64,000 bases of DNA, taken from contig NC_089390.1 of assembly GCF_003171515.1 (NCBI RefSeq), positions 1,054,001 to 1,118,000 of the forward strand, read 5' to 3'. The translations under genes and the position numbers were made by a program. Source of the stretch: Pyrenophora tritici-repentis. Its lineage: Eukaryota; Ascomycota; Dothideomycetes; Pleosporales; Pleosporaceae. Of this stretch, positions 1 to 11,011 are shown one piece after another. The notes beneath the pieces were generated by a model. That model saw nothing but the letters and a program-made list of their open reading frames with translations. It was not told the DNA's origin and searched no databases. Every line of letters begins with the position of its first letter. The stretch's first letter is position 1.

Positions 1-1115
1 AAGTCACTGTAGTGAAACTGAATGAGCTTATCATCTTGAGGGAACCATGACTTCCACAGCGGTCGCATAAAGGTGAGGCCACGGGCGGATGCATACTGCG
101 TGATAGGGTCTTGGATGTGTGTGATTGTAAATAGCACGCTGCTGCTTGTCGAACCAGTCGCTGACGACTTGGCCAACTTGAAGGACTTTGAAAAGGCAAA
201 TACCGGTTCCTCGTCCATGACAGCGCGGAACTTGCCATCGACTTGGTTTTGCAAGGTGCCGGTTCGAGCAAAGCGCTGGCGGAGTAGCGAAGAAGTACCA
301 GACTCATGGCGAACATCGACTGGTCCGGTAAAGTGCAGCTGACCCCACTCGGGCTGGTCGTTTGTCTCGGTGAACAGTTGCTGGACCTGTCGCTTCACTT
401 GCCAAGTCTTCAGCCTCTCATCCACTCCAGGCGCGACGTGTTGGAACAAGCCCCATTCTATGAGACTCTCCCTCTTGCTGCTAACCCATTGTCCGTTTAC
501 ATCGACATAGATGTCGACATCAAATGTGCCTTCTACGTGTATCGACAAATACGCTGCAGGTATCGTCTGTCGCAAAGTCGAGGTGGGTGTTATGGGCGAC
601 AGGAAAGAGAGGGTAATCTCGAGGTCCTTTGCACTACGAAGACTGCTGGGCGCTGGTATCGAGTATGTGAGATTGGTGGTTGACGCGTCATACTTTGCGC
701 CTTTGTAGATGGGGTAAGATATCGTGTAGCTTGAATCAACAAGTCAGCATGGATTGTCTCCGACAGACGGCACATACTCTTTATCATTGTCATCCAAAGA
801 ATCATGTGGTCTTCCTAGCAGCGGAAACACTTGGTTTGAGTCCGGGAGAGATGCAAGAACACCAAAGCCGATCTGTGTGAGGCCGTCAGCTTGCAGGTGA
901 AGCTAATTGACTGATGGTACTGTAGAGCATACCTCAGAACCTGTCCAGAACATGGGCCATTTTGTCCATGGCTCCTCTCTCGCGTTTTGCAACCATGTAC
1001 TCAGATACGGGTTTCTCACAATCAACGGAAGTACAGGAGGTCGGAGAGTTGAAGCTTCGACAACGCTTGCAATGAGCGCTGTCGCAGCGAAAGTAAAAGG
1101 TCTCATGACGACCAA
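1..1115 (-). CDS. Secreted glutaminase A (GtaA-type), 5' part, cut by window edge
   Basis: Glutaminases of this fungal family are secreted and hydrolyse glutamine to glutamate and ammonia. The first exon (about 1115/1106 to 960) encodes a signal peptide (hydrophobic FAATALIASVVEA) and then a proline-rich start with RNPYLSTWLQNA and WPMFWTGSEV, which resembles the N-terminal region (DUF5127/DUF4965 type) of Aspergillus GtaA. Two introns are inferred, about 900-959 (ending CACACAG before the codons for IGFGVLASLPDS) and about 730-780. After them the frame stays open to base 1 with an all-beta sequence (YTISYPIYKGAKYDAST, then VEGTFDVDIYVDVNGQW). The catalytic C-terminal part lies outside the window. 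The start may be either of two methionines three codons apart. Family call is fairly sure; substrate is inferred from family. Confidence 0.82.
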
Positions 1116-1453
1116 CCAAGCACAAATCGCGAAATCAACAAGGATGAGGTCAAAAACGAGATGAAACTACGATGACGAATTCATGAATGTGTTGTATATA
1201 CAAGAGTAGGTGAACACCGGGTTGGAGCTGTCAGGTGAGTGATGGGACTTGGGAGCTTGGGGTAGCAGTCTGCGGGGTTGTGGAGCGGCCAATCGGCAGC
1301 TGGTGCCTTGCATCACGGAGCGCGTCGGCTACCGTCGCACGTTTCATCTTGCGCGTCCTGCCGACATGATGTCCGCAAAACAGTACCAGAGGATGCGTTC
1401 GGTGTCGGACGGATCCTCCCCTTCGACTCAATACAGATATGCAAAGCCGACAT

Positions 1454-2907
1454 TTAGGAAACGCTCCGAGAACTTTCCGTGGATGGTCTTCCAGGCGTCT
1501 GACCTCGTCGTCTCCACGCAGCTGTAATCGCACCCATCAATGCAGAGGCAGACCGACCTTGTTCCCTCCTTTTTCCTAGCGGTGGTGTCGATATGCCATC
1601 TCGGACTGACCTTACTGGGCTGGGGGTGCGGATGTTCCAGTTGTCCATAGGATATGCCGGGTGAGGACGGTACGAGGTGGGAGAGTCATCGTCGCTCTTG
1701 CGAGGGATTGTCGGCAGAGGGCGGGGGGAATACTCTGGGGGTGCGAGCTTGATAGACGGTGGAATGGAGAGACGGTAGGGATTTGGGACTTTAGGGATAC
1801 GGCTGACTGGTCGTTGTGTCTGCTCATTGGGATAATCAACTGACACTCTTGCCTCTGAATCCGGTGCACCACGAGGGACGTAGGTTCGTGGATGCTCTTC
1901 ACTTCCCACTGGACGATTCGATGCTCCTTGCCATGATCTCTGCGGCTGCATTGATTTGGCTCTAGTGGGAGTGTCTGTGGTCGTGGCCTCTTCGCTCTTG
2001 CTCTCGACACTCGCTGCTATTCCTTCCCCGAGGTCCTCCGTGCAATCATGGAAAGCATCTTCTGACTCCGTGCCAAGGGAGCTCCGGGTTCTGTTTACTT
2101 CCATGGCCCCGCAGCTATCATCCCCCAGTGGCTCTATCACAGAAAGATCATTCTCCTCGCCATCCCTGCTATGGTCTTGCTCGAGCAATCCGAGGTCCCT
2201 CAGCTGATCCCAGGTGCGATAGTAGTACCGAAAAGTAGCGAATGGTTGGTCAATAGGATCGATGAGCGCGAACTTGTAGAAACGTTTTGGCTGTTCTGGT
2301 CCTGCACGGCCAGCGCTCACCAGGCTGGAAAGTCAGTACGTTCTTAGCGTCTTCCAACGCGTTCTTACCTGATTCCCTTGCCACTCTTTGCGTGTTGTGT
2401 GTCCGTGTATTGTTCTGCCTGTCGTTCGATACGCTTCCTTCCATCTGCACGGTGTACTCGTATCTCAACACGCGCTGTCTTGTCAAACATGTCCACCAAA
2501 TCCCTGCCATATGCAGGCGGTGTAAAGCAAAGCACTCGCTTCTCAATCCTCTTCTTCCCTTGTTCATCCTCGGGCGTCTCAAACAGCCCAAACATGGTCT
2601 TCCCCTGCCATTTCTCTGCCTTTCCCGTCGACCAGCTCGTGACGTATGCGCCGTCGACATATAGCTTGAAGAGAAAATAGTGGCCTTCAGGAACTGGCGG
2701 CGATACCGAGTAGCCTATCCAGAAAGTGCTGCCTGGATAAGCAGGTACGTAGACGCTGCATGTTGACGTTTTGTTGTCGACCAAATCAGGTGTGAAACCG
2801 GTTATACCGCGCGCGACGTAGTGATCTCTAGGATCAGGAAGATACTCGGGGAGTGTCTCGATATCGAACTGCGAGTGTAGTCCAATGTCGATACTGCGGT
2901 AGTGCAT
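1454..2907 (-). CDS. Conserved-looking fungal protein of unknown function, two exons
   Basis: I do not recognise this family. Exon 1 (2907 to about 2366) encodes a globular domain of about 180 residues rich in aromatic and beta-forming residues (YPGSTFWIGYSVSPPVPEG, then YFLFKLYVDGAYVTSW). Its style resembles fungal beta-sandwich domains of unknown function such as DUF7918. A 44-46 base intron (GTAAGA...TTCCAG) joins it in frame to exon 2, which opens with about 30 ordered residues (FRYYYRTWDQLRDLGLLEQD). The rest is a long low-complexity tail rich in Pro, Ser, Arg and acidic residues, probably disordered. No signal peptide or membrane segment is visible. It is convergent with nothing and lies back to back with the zinc-knuckle gene at 3344. 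Coding status is well supported by the splice-frame match; function is unknown. Confidence 0.7.
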
Positions 2908-3343
2908 GGTGACGTGATGGTTGTCAGTGATTGGATCGGAGTTGCGATTGCCTTTGCTTGAAGCACGCAGACTAGCGCGATTGCTTCATCTGGACCTATA
3001 CATACCCTCAATTCCCTACACATCACGAAAGCTTGCAGAAACGTCGTATACATCAGTTTTACCTGTTTGATAACACAATGTCACTCGATGCGTCTTTCAT
3101 CACTAGCAGGTAATTCTTTGTGCACGACCTTACTATCACTGACCATGCTTACGTACAATAGCTTTACTTTCATCGTGCAAATTCACAGCCTCCCTCAGCA
3201 TTCTCCTTTTACTATATAATCCTGTATTTCGCAGACTTTTCTTTTAGCACGACCACCATTACCAAGTATCACCAGACTCAACTCTCAAAACCAAGTCTGT
3301 TCCATCATCACCACCAAGACTAGCAATTACCATTGGTTCCGTC
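2908..3343. other. Divergent intergenic region
   Basis: This stretch separates two divergently oriented genes. It has a TATA-like run (TACTATATAATCC near 3214-3226) about 120 bases upstream of the ATG at 3344, followed by a CA/CT-rich leader. Nothing else stands out. Confidence 0.5.
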
Positions 3344-4486
3344 ATGGCGACCATGAAAAAATCCAAGCCCGCTTCCAAGAAGCTCACCGTCCACCAGCTC
3401 GCCTCACTCAAGACGGGCCGCAAGGCAAACATCATGATCGGTCCTGAGGGAAATCGGTACATCGCCGTTGAGCGTGTGTCCGTCGACCTGCTGGCACACT
3501 TCTCCCGGACCGCGCACAAGAAGTTGATCGAAGAGAACGAAACCATTCTAACCATTCCCAACGGCTCCAAGAAGGCTATCTTTTGGATTTACAAGTACAT
3601 GCAGGCCGACCAGCGCAATCCTCAAGATCTGGAGACATTTGAGTCGCTCAACTCCCACGTGCTTGTTCTTCTCTACAAGCATTGCGTGTCTCTTTAGTAT
3701 GCCCCGCTGCAGAATCGGATTTACCAGCGCCTAAAGGGTTCGCTCATCGAGTCCCTTCCGACCATCCAGGAGATTGAACTATATCAGACTGCAATTCCAC
3801 CGCTTTATCAATATGTGGTCCAGATCATCGCTGGAGAGATGATCAAACCTTGGACCTGCAACTATACCGCTTATCAGGATCTTACTGAGACCAACAAGGC
3901 GTATGGCAAGGGCCTTGATGAAGCAATCCAGAAACTTCTCACTGCTGGCATCAAGCGTGGTAAGGAGTACTACGCGCGCACGAAGAACCCCGAGGTGATC
4001 TGGTCAAAGGATTACAAGAACGCGGTTTCGGCTGGTAAGAAGCCTCCGAAGTAGCCCACCCTTGGAAACTTCACCAAGAACCCCGTGCCTAGCCAGGCGT
4101 CTGGTCTTTCCAACACCAAAGCAAAGCATCACGATGCGGCCAAGAACGCTTCCAGTGTCCAGGGTACCACGTCACAGGTGCCCTTTATGTGTTACAAGTG
4201 TCACGGTGAGGGTCATCTCGCTCGCAACTGCACCGTCAAGCTTGAGCCCAAGCCTGCCAACTGCTATAAATGCAACGAGCCGGGCCACATCGCTCGCAAC
4301 TGCACCAAGGTGCCTTCTGCCCGGGTCAACAAGCCCATCACCTGCTACAACTGCGGTGAGTGCACCCTTCCGAACCGTCGTCGTGTAGTTCCGGTCATCC
4401 AAGTGAGCGATTTTGGCGGAGGTCTTCAGACTTGTGATCGTGTGGTGCGAAAGGGCGAGTTGAGCCGTACTGGCATGCGCATCTAA
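3344..4486 (+). pseudogene. CCHC zinc-knuckle protein gene interrupted by two in-frame TAG codons
   Basis: One frame runs from the ATG at 3344 to TAA at 4486, broken only by TAG at 3695-3697 and TAG at 4052-4054. The N-terminal part (KTGRKANIMIGPEGNRYIAV onward) and the segment after the first stop (YAPLQNRIYQRLKGSLIESL) look like a BTB/POZ-like fold seen in fungal multigene families. The part after the second stop carries two intact CCHC zinc knuckles (CYKCHGEGHLARNC and CYKCNEPGHIARNC, bases about 4193-4310) and the start of a third (CYNCGE) cut by a likely 48-base intron beginning GTGAGT at 4352. Both stops would be CAG (Gln) after one C-to-T change. The first TAG could instead be the acceptor of a 39-base intron (GTGCTT...CTTTAG). 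I see no good splice solution for the second. I favour a decayed gene, but a spliced functional gene is possible. Confidence 0.6.
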
Positions 4487-4769
4487 GTATAATTGGCTTT
4501 TGGATGTGACATTCGACTGTTTATTTCTTTTCATGAAGCAAGGCTGCCCATTGATGGAACCTAAGAACGACTTTCAAGAGGTTGGATAGGACATGTTTTA
4601 GAGTGGCAAGACCACCATCTTAGCAATATCACATATAAGTTGATATGGGAACCTGCTCTGTTTACAAATATGATATGATTGCTGTAGTGACTCTTTATGT
4701 TAGCAGCTGGTGACAAACAGACTAAAAGCGTTGTATACAGTGAGAAGTATTCATCGGTACTATGTTGTT

Positions 4770-5880
4770 CTACTCTTTCCCCTCTCCAGGCTTCTTGTCT
4801 TTTTCTAGATAGTCTTTGATACTGAACATGGCAGTGCCCCTCTCTAATGGCTTCGCTTGCGTCTCACTAGGCTTCCAACCGATCATGTAGATTAATCGAA
4901 ATGTTGCAGGCAATGTCCCATCTTCGTTGCCGTGTAGTTCTTTGTATATGCCCTCGGCAGCTAAAAGCACATCCCGCTGTATCGGGCCCTTTTCTCGCGA
5001 TAGTACGGCATTTGACTCGCCCATGGCCTGTAGGTCTTTCATTAGTGAGAAGGTATCCGGGAAGTCAACTACGATATCATCGACGTCCACGGTGAGAAGG
5101 TTGAAGCCAGCCTTTTGTAGTAGACCACCGACATCTTTAACATCTGCCAGTGGGGAAGTATGCGTCGAAACGCCGCCTCGTCGGTCGAGCTCTGCTAGTT
5201 GGAGGGATGTGCGAAGTTCGTATAAACTATCACCGCCCATCATGACGCCAATGAAGGGACCGTCCGGCTTTAGTATATTGTTGACTTGGGCTAGCACTGA
5301 CGGCAAGTCGTTGATCCAATGCATGCTTAGATTGCTCAAAACAGCATCAAATGTATCCGCTTCGTACGGTAGGAGCTCTGACGTTGGCAAGACTTCTCGT
5401 ACAATGTCAATCTCCTTGTTAAAAGGCAGGTCGGCATCTCGGTACAACAGCGTTTCGGAGGAGTCTGCGGCTATGATGGTACCGATACGCTTCGATCGTG
5501 GACCTTTGTCTGGCGCATCTTCGGAAGGAAGTGTGAGTGCGCGAGCTAGATTACATGCGTTCGCTCCGAGGTCCAGGACTTTGGGGAAGTGGCGATTGAT
5601 ATCCTGTCTCATTAGCAATGCTTTGTTATTGGTGGGGAAGACATACCAAAACTCGCTCACATAACCGCGAAGCTACCTCGTCTCTCAAGTAATCCACGCC
5701 CCTACTAGTCTCCTTGTCCGATGCCGCTCTTTCCTTTTGCATCCACTTCTGCTGAGCACTAAATATCTCCATCATTGGGGCTCCGGGAGATTGAACGGCA
5801 TAGCGTCGCGTGCTTTGTCGGGGCAAGCATCTTCGCCTCAATGGCGGGATGAAGGCGCGTATCGAGAAGGTGGCCATCAT
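4770..5880 (-). CDS. Mitochondrial methyltransferase-like complex I assembly factor (NDUFAF5 type)
   Basis: NDUFAF5 is a mitochondrial matrix protein with a class I SAM-dependent methyltransferase fold that modifies an arginine of NDUFS7 during complex I assembly. Exon 1 (5880-5646) begins with an Arg-rich presequence (MMATFSIRAFIPPLRRRCLPRQSTRRYAVQS) and the conserved PMMEIFSAQQKWMQKERAA segment. A 44-base intron (GTATGT...GACAG) separates it in phase 0 from exon 2. Exon 2 carries motif I (VLDLGANACNLARAL), ADSSETLL, the FDAVLSNLSMHWINDLP motif typical of this family, and LKPDGPFIGVMMGGDSLYEL. Length (about 375 aa) fits the family. The gene is divergent from dynactin p62 over a 247-base shared promoter. 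High confidence in family. Confidence 0.9.
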
Positions 5881-6127
5881 GAACGATTGAATCAATTGAG
5901 CTTGAAACAATGACAGAGGTCGAATGGAGGCAATGCGCGTGGGAGGAGATGTCAAAACCACTACGTCAAGACCCTGGTGTCGCTGCACCAATCGGCGTTT
6001 GGCTCCACCGAGCTCTCCCTCCGCGCTCCACAACTTGTCCCCCATCCCTCGCTGTATTCGCTATACCTTGAGCTACCTGTCAAGGAGGAGTAGAAGCTTG
6101 GTATTGCCATTGAATTGTTACTTCGCC

Positions 6128-7831
6128 ATGGCACAGGCCTTTCCGTACACGTACTACGCATGCGATTGCTTCGACAACAACACCACGACTGTTACGAAAC
6201 GCTCGCAATTCATCGCCGCATCAGAAGACGAGGAGCAGAACTTCGACCCGCAAGATCCGCGCTCCAACTATGCCCTCTACCCGCTCGAACACCTTCTCTA
6301 CTGCGAAGATTGTCTACAAATACGGTGTCCGCGATGTGTCATTGAAGAGACGCTGAACTGGTACTGCCCAAACTGCCTGTTCGAAGTACCGAGCTCCGTA
6401 GTCAAGAGTGACGGGAACCGATGCACGCGAAACTGTTTCAACTGCCCAGTATGCATATCGCCGCTCATAGTCAACCTGCTCGAAAACCCCGACGCGGATC
6501 AAAGCGCACCGGACCGACACATACTGGCGTGCCCATACTGCCATTGGAGTACTGTGGAGACTGGCATAGAGTTTGAGAAACATACCGGCGTATATAGCCA
6601 GATTGCACGGATAGCAAATGGTGGAAAGCCCATACCGACGTCTAAGGAGCGTGACAAGGAGCGCGAGAGGCGTAAGGAGATGGAAGCACGGCAGCAAAAT
6701 CCCCTGTCGCCTTCTAGCGACTCGACAGGCATGGACATTGGAGAGTACGAGCCGCCTACTCGTGATGACCTATTTTCGAACCTCGCTGCCTTTTACAAAG
6801 CACAGCTAGAGGCCCAGACACCGGCGAATCCCCTCGAGATGAACTTTTCTTCGCCGTCCGCCTACTCCCGCATAATGAACTTGTATTCAACAACCACTGC
6901 AAAGAAGCAGAAGCGCGACAAGCCGACACCAATGCGTGAGGCGGCTTCAGAGTTGGAGGGGCTGGTTATACACGATCCTTCCTCGGACATTGCAGCAATC
7001 GAGCGTATCAAGCGGGGCGGATGGGGCACTACACTCTCGCCCGCCCAGAAGCTCGCACAGCAAAACCCCTACATAAGGTTTGACGACGAGCTACGACCGA
7101 TCCCGACGTTGCTCTGTACAAAGCGCTCAAAACGATGTCGCTCATGTCGACACATTCTCTCTAAGCCAGAGTCCAAGATTACGTCAACACGATACAAGAT
7201 CAAATTACTAGCACTCAACCATATCCCTCGACTCAGCATCCGTGCGTTACCACCCACCTCGGACGTCCCCCCACTCCCCGGCATGTTGCCCGTTCCACCG
7301 CCACCCTTCAACTACAACGCTCTTCGTCCCGGGCTTCCAGCCCACTTTCTCCTGCACCTCAGCAACCCGCTCTTCGACCCCATCCGCGTCACCCTAGCCA
7401 CTGCTAGTACCACGCCTGGAAAGGTACAATCCCGCGTCACAATCCTGTGTCCACAATTTGACGTCGGCGCCAACACTGATGTCTGGGATGATGCGCTGTC
7501 CTCCTCTCCCGCTCCGATGCCGCGTCGCTCGACCATCAACGCCGAAACAGGGCAAATTGAAGCAGGCAAGGTTTGGGATAAAGGAAGGAATTGGACTAGT
7601 GTGGCTATCGAAGTCATCCCAGGTTTTCTGAGTGAGCTTGGCGATGATGAAGAGCTGGAGGAAGATGATAACCTACTCGAGATACCGATCTTTGTACGGC
7701 TAGAATTTGAGGCTGATGTTAACGCTGAGGAGAGAGGGTTGGGTGATTCTAGAGGATCAAAGGGGGAAAAGGAGAAGCGAGAGGAGGCGTTTTGGACAGT
7801 AGTGGGTGCAGGGAGGATAGTGGAGGCATAG
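6128..7831 (+). CDS. Dynactin subunit 4 (p62)
   Basis: Dynactin p62 caps the pointed end of the Arp1 filament in the dynactin complex, which links dynein to cargo on microtubules. The frame is open well upstream, but the ATG at 6128 (MAQAFPYTYYACDCFD) is the likely start because it begins the conserved domain directly. Residues 15-160 hold a dense cysteine-rich zinc-binding region (CEDC, CPRC, CPNC, CFNCPVC, CPYCHW). A charged helix (KERDKERERRKEMEAR) and a second CXXC pair (CRSCRHILSKPE) follow, then a beta-rich C-terminal half. It is an intronless frame of about 567 aa. It ends 96 bases before the convergent photolyase gene. High confidence. Confidence 0.9.
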   Translation: MAQAFPYTYYACDCFDNNTTTVTKRSQFIAASEDEEQNFDPQDPRSNYALYPLEHLLYCEDCLQIRCPRCVIEETLNWYCPNCLFEVPSSVVKSDGNRCTRNCFNCPVCISPLIVNLLENPDADQSAPDRHILACPYCHWSTVETGIEFEKHTGVYSQIARIANGGKPIPTSKERDKERERRKEMEARQQNPLSPSSDSTGMDIGEYEPPTRDDLFSNLAAFYKAQLEAQTPANPLEMNFSSPSAYSRIMNLYSTTTAKKQKRDKPTPMREAASELEGLVIHDPSSDIAAIERIKRGGWGTTLSPAQKLAQQNPYIRFDDELRPIPTLLCTKRSKRCRSCRHILSKPESKITSTRYKIKLLALNHIPRLSIRALPPTSDVPPLPGMLPVPPPPFNYNALRPGLPAHFLLHLSNPLFDPIRVTLATASTTPGKVQSRVTILCPQFDVGANTDVWDDALSSSPAPMPRRSTINAETGQIEAGKVWDKGRNWTSVAIEVIPGFLSELGDDEELEEDDNLLEIPIFVRLEFEADVNAEERGLGDSRGSKGEKEKREEAFWTVVGAGRIVEA

Positions 7832-7927
7832 TCCTGCGTTTAGTGATACCCCTTTATTGATCGATGAGTTCTGTCACTTTTAGCCATGTGAATTCAATAT
7901 CAACTTATGAATCTATTTCTTCAATCA

Positions 7928-9895
7928 CTACCCAAAGTGCGTATCGTTGGGAAACACGTCTCCGTCCTTCTTCTTCTTCCGCGTAAACATACCATCCAGC
8001 GTGCCCTGGCTGGCTTCCCGCTTATGCGCTACCTTCTTCTCGCTCTTCACTGCCGTCTTTCTCGCTTGTTTAGGATTCATTGGCTCGTCGATGTCCTGCT
8101 TATCTTCATCCGCATCATCTTCATGTTTGACCATGGCGCCCGGTGGACCTTGATCCCCCTCCGTCGGCCCTTCAGCACCATCCTCAAACACCTTTCGCCA
8201 TGACCCATCCAGAACTTGGGGCGAGTTGCCGTAGAGATTGACATGATACGCATTCTTCATTCCGGCCAAACAGATATCTCTTCTTTCCGCAAAGTCAAAC
8301 ATCGGCTTTGGGTACGTCTTCATGCTACCCTCCGCCGCAGCCGACCCATCACCCTTGATCAAGCAACCCCATTTCTTCTGGTCGACAATCGGCGCCTTGT
8401 GCGGCTCGTAGATGTATTTCTTGTCAAACTTTGCCAGTTCAGGGACATATTTCCTCACAAGTTTGCCCTCTTTGTCCCATTTCTGGGGAAATGCAATGGG
8501 CGAGTAGCAGCGGTAGAATTGGGCGAAAAAGGCAGTGCAGGATAACCACTGCCAGTTTCCAATGTTACACGCTGCCTCGTGGTCAATGAGCCATTCTTCA
8601 AATACTTCAGCACCGCGCTCCCAATCAATGTAGCAGCCGCCTCTTGTTAGAAAACAGGCCACGGCATGCCTTCCCAGATGATGGATCCAGCCTTCTTGTG
8701 CAAGCTGGCGCATGAGCGCGTCAATCCATGGAAAGCCTGTTTGGCCGTGTTTCCAGCGCTGAAAATGGGCTTCTGCTTCTGCGTTGTCGACCATGTACTC
8801 TCCAGTGATGAGGCCCGATTTGGTGTCGATCTTGGACGGGAGATGCCAGGGTATAAAACGGCAGTTTGGGTTGTTGTACGTCTGACCAAACGAGTAGCCC
8901 AGTGCTGCTTGTGCGCCAAAGTACATGTCGCGGAAGAGAAGTTGGCCTGTCAGACTAACAGGGGGCTGAGAAGCTTTTCCCTTGAACTTGTCAACTACAT
9001 CCTGTGCACGCCAGTAGAAGAGGCGACAGCTCAAGGACCCAAAGTGCATGTGTGGCGAGAGAAGGGTAGTAGACTGAGGTTCAAAAGCCGTGGGGGCGGT
9101 CTTGGGCTTCTCAAACGTCGCTGTATACTCTTCATTTGCGATAATCTCATCAAGAGCCCGTAGTGCTTCTGTCTCGCCGCCACGATGGGCTGTTGTTGCG
9201 GGTTTTAGACCCAGTTCTTCCATGGTGGGCACTGCAAAGTCACCGTTTGGCCCTGCCAACGCAGTATACGACGCCTCATCACCGTCTCTTTGTATCGCAT
9301 TCACATCTGGCTGGCTTTCTGGTCTTTCTTGGTCAAACTTCAGATCAGTATCGCCTGGATTGGGAAATGACTTTGGTGCTGGTATTGGTCTAGGAATCCG
9401 GCCAATCTTCTTGCCCGCAGCTTGGACCTGGGTAATGCTCATCGTCGGCTTCCCGTGATTCTGCTTTACCAGTTCATCGGGATCGTACAATGTCCGCCCC
9501 GTCTTCACAACCACCTCTACGCCTGACTTTCTCGCAATCTCCAATACCTTGTCATCTCGCTCCCTAGCATACGCATCCGTGTCCTTTTCAAACACCATAT
9601 GAGTAATCTTCCAGGCTTTGAACAACTTCGGAAACAGAGTCTGCGGAGCTTCCCGGATAACAAAGAGCTTCGACTTTGGATTCAGCTTGGTGATGGACTT
9701 GGACAGGTCATCCTGACAGTCTAAAAGATACTGCCAGCGATTGGGCCCTACACGAGCGCGGTAGACATAGTGTGGATCCCATGTCCAGATGGGGTAGAGA
9801 CATGCTGGATTGAGGTCCAGGGCGGCTTTGAGGGCTGGGGAGTCGTGGAGGCGCAAGTCGGTCCTAAACCAGTAGATGACCCGCGGTTTCGACAT
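7928..9895 (-). CDS. (6-4)-type photolyase / cryptochrome family flavoprotein
   Basis: The 655-aa intronless product has an N-terminal photolyase alpha/beta domain (VIYWFRTDLRLHDSPALKAAL) and a C-terminal FAD-binding domain. Diagnostic segments include GQLLFRDMYFGAQAALGYSF, TGFPWIDALMRQLAQEGWIH, HHLGRHAVACFLTRGG and GNWQWLSCTAFFAQFYRCYS. The HHLxRH motif and overall pattern fit the (6-4) photolyase/animal-type cryptochrome group (fungal CPH1/CRY1 relatives) better than CPD photolyase or CRY-DASH. Such proteins repair UV (6-4) photoproducts with blue light and some regulate light responses. An inserted Pro/charged loop lies near residues 190-270. The last 90 residues are basic and disordered, with a likely nuclear signal (KKVAHKREASQGTL...RKKKK) and a PCNA-box-like QGTLDGMF. 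The subclass is inferred from motifs only. Confidence 0.88.
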   Translation of the reverse strand: MSKPRVIYWFRTDLRLHDSPALKAALDLNPACLYPIWTWDPHYVYRARVGPNRWQYLLDCQDDLSKSITKLNPKSKLFVIREAPQTLFPKLFKAWKITHMVFEKDTDAYARERDDKVLEIARKSGVEVVVKTGRTLYDPDELVKQNHGKPTMSITQVQAAGKKIGRIPRPIPAPKSFPNPGDTDLKFDQERPESQPDVNAIQRDGDEASYTALAGPNGDFAVPTMEELGLKPATTAHRGGETEALRALDEIIANEEYTATFEKPKTAPTAFEPQSTTLLSPHMHFGSLSCRLFYWRAQDVVDKFKGKASQPPVSLTGQLLFRDMYFGAQAALGYSFGQTYNNPNCRFIPWHLPSKIDTKSGLITGEYMVDNAEAEAHFQRWKHGQTGFPWIDALMRQLAQEGWIHHLGRHAVACFLTRGGCYIDWERGAEVFEEWLIDHEAACNIGNWQWLSCTAFFAQFYRCYSPIAFPQKWDKEGKLVRKYVPELAKFDKKYIYEPHKAPIVDQKKWGCLIKGDGSAAAEGSMKTYPKPMFDFAERRDICLAGMKNAYHVNLYGNSPQVLDGSWRKVFEDGAEGPTEGDQGPPGAMVKHEDDADEDKQDIDEPMNPKQARKTAVKSEKKVAHKREASQGTLDGMFTRKKKKDGDVFPNDTHFG

Positions 9896-11011
9896 TGGGC
9901 TGCGTCGAGTTTGGGCGAAACCCTGAGCTCGTACTGGAGGTGAACAAAGCTTGCAAAGAAATTGGATCGGGGTTTTTTGAACGCCTGCAGGATGAATGCC
10001 TAGGACGCAAAAGCAAACGTGATGCTGTCAACCAATCCACGGAAAGGCGCGTAGCATCCATGCTGTCATGGATCGAAGCTAAATGCTCGCTTATCTGCTA
10101 GGTCTAGGTGAAAGACCAATCGGCCTTATAAGTACATAGCAGCCCAAGTTTCCTTGGAGGTGTGAGTGTCTGAGTCGTGGATAACTGCTACTAAACAAAT
10201 GGGGTGATATCGTTGGTTATATGAATAAACGAAGCTCGACAGATGCCAGCGCTGCCCGAACTATAATAGCAGCCGTGACAGCTCAGCGTGTCAATGAGGC
10301 TCGAATGTCCAACGTCGAGCTTACAGGTCCCTGCAGCACCCCCACGCAGCTGAAGCCGTAGGTATACTTTTGATTTTGTCGCCACAGGTAGTGACGCGCC
10401 ATTTGAAGTAGTGGCACGCGTTGCAGGTGGAGTGGTCACGACATTGTATGGATGCGTCTACCCCGCACGAGGCAAAGAGGCAGTTGATCGGAGGAGCGTC
10501 GGAAGACAAGACCAAGACCAAGACGACGTTGGCGGACACCAGCAAGGCCGGTTCGCGCATGATGATGAAAGAAGTCCAGCCAGCAACGGCTTGTTAGCGG
10601 GTCCTGCATCGTCAGTCCAAGGTTTGGATGGGCTCGGGAACTAGTTCGAGTGCTGGCTGCGGGCCCAAGCTCCCCGAGCTCGTGGCCAGGGTTTATGGTG
10701 TGAAAACAATCTCTCAACAGATAATTGTGCGCGCTTTGACCGTTGACCGACGGGCCGTGGCCTCATGAATTGACTGTGACGTGTACCCCTAATTATCTTT
10801 CAGGGTTATCAGTAGACTGAGGGTGCCGCAACTACCGCTGCAGCTACTTGCCTTGGGTACAACTTGCACTGCAGATCGGCGCCTACTCAATACGGTACTT
10901 TGCTGCGGGGAAACAACACGGCCTGCATACCAGCTATCTGCCGTCTGTCTTTGACTCAATTTTCCAGTGACTCTTCTCCTCACTTTGTTGTGTCCTTGCA
11001 CGTCGACTACA
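9896..11011. other. 1.1-kb divergent intergenic region
   Basis: This region lies between the photolyase and glycogenin starts, so it holds both promoters. The short open frames on either strand lack coding character. A pyrimidine-rich stretch just before 11012 (TTGACTCAATTTTCCAGTGACTC onward) looks like the glycogenin leader. I see no RNA gene or repeat here. Confidence 0.5.

Noticed and set aside
10321..10717. Overlapping short frames on both strands between the photolyase and glycogenin genes
   Set aside because: Under 95 codons, mutually overlapping, no splice partners and no conserved features.
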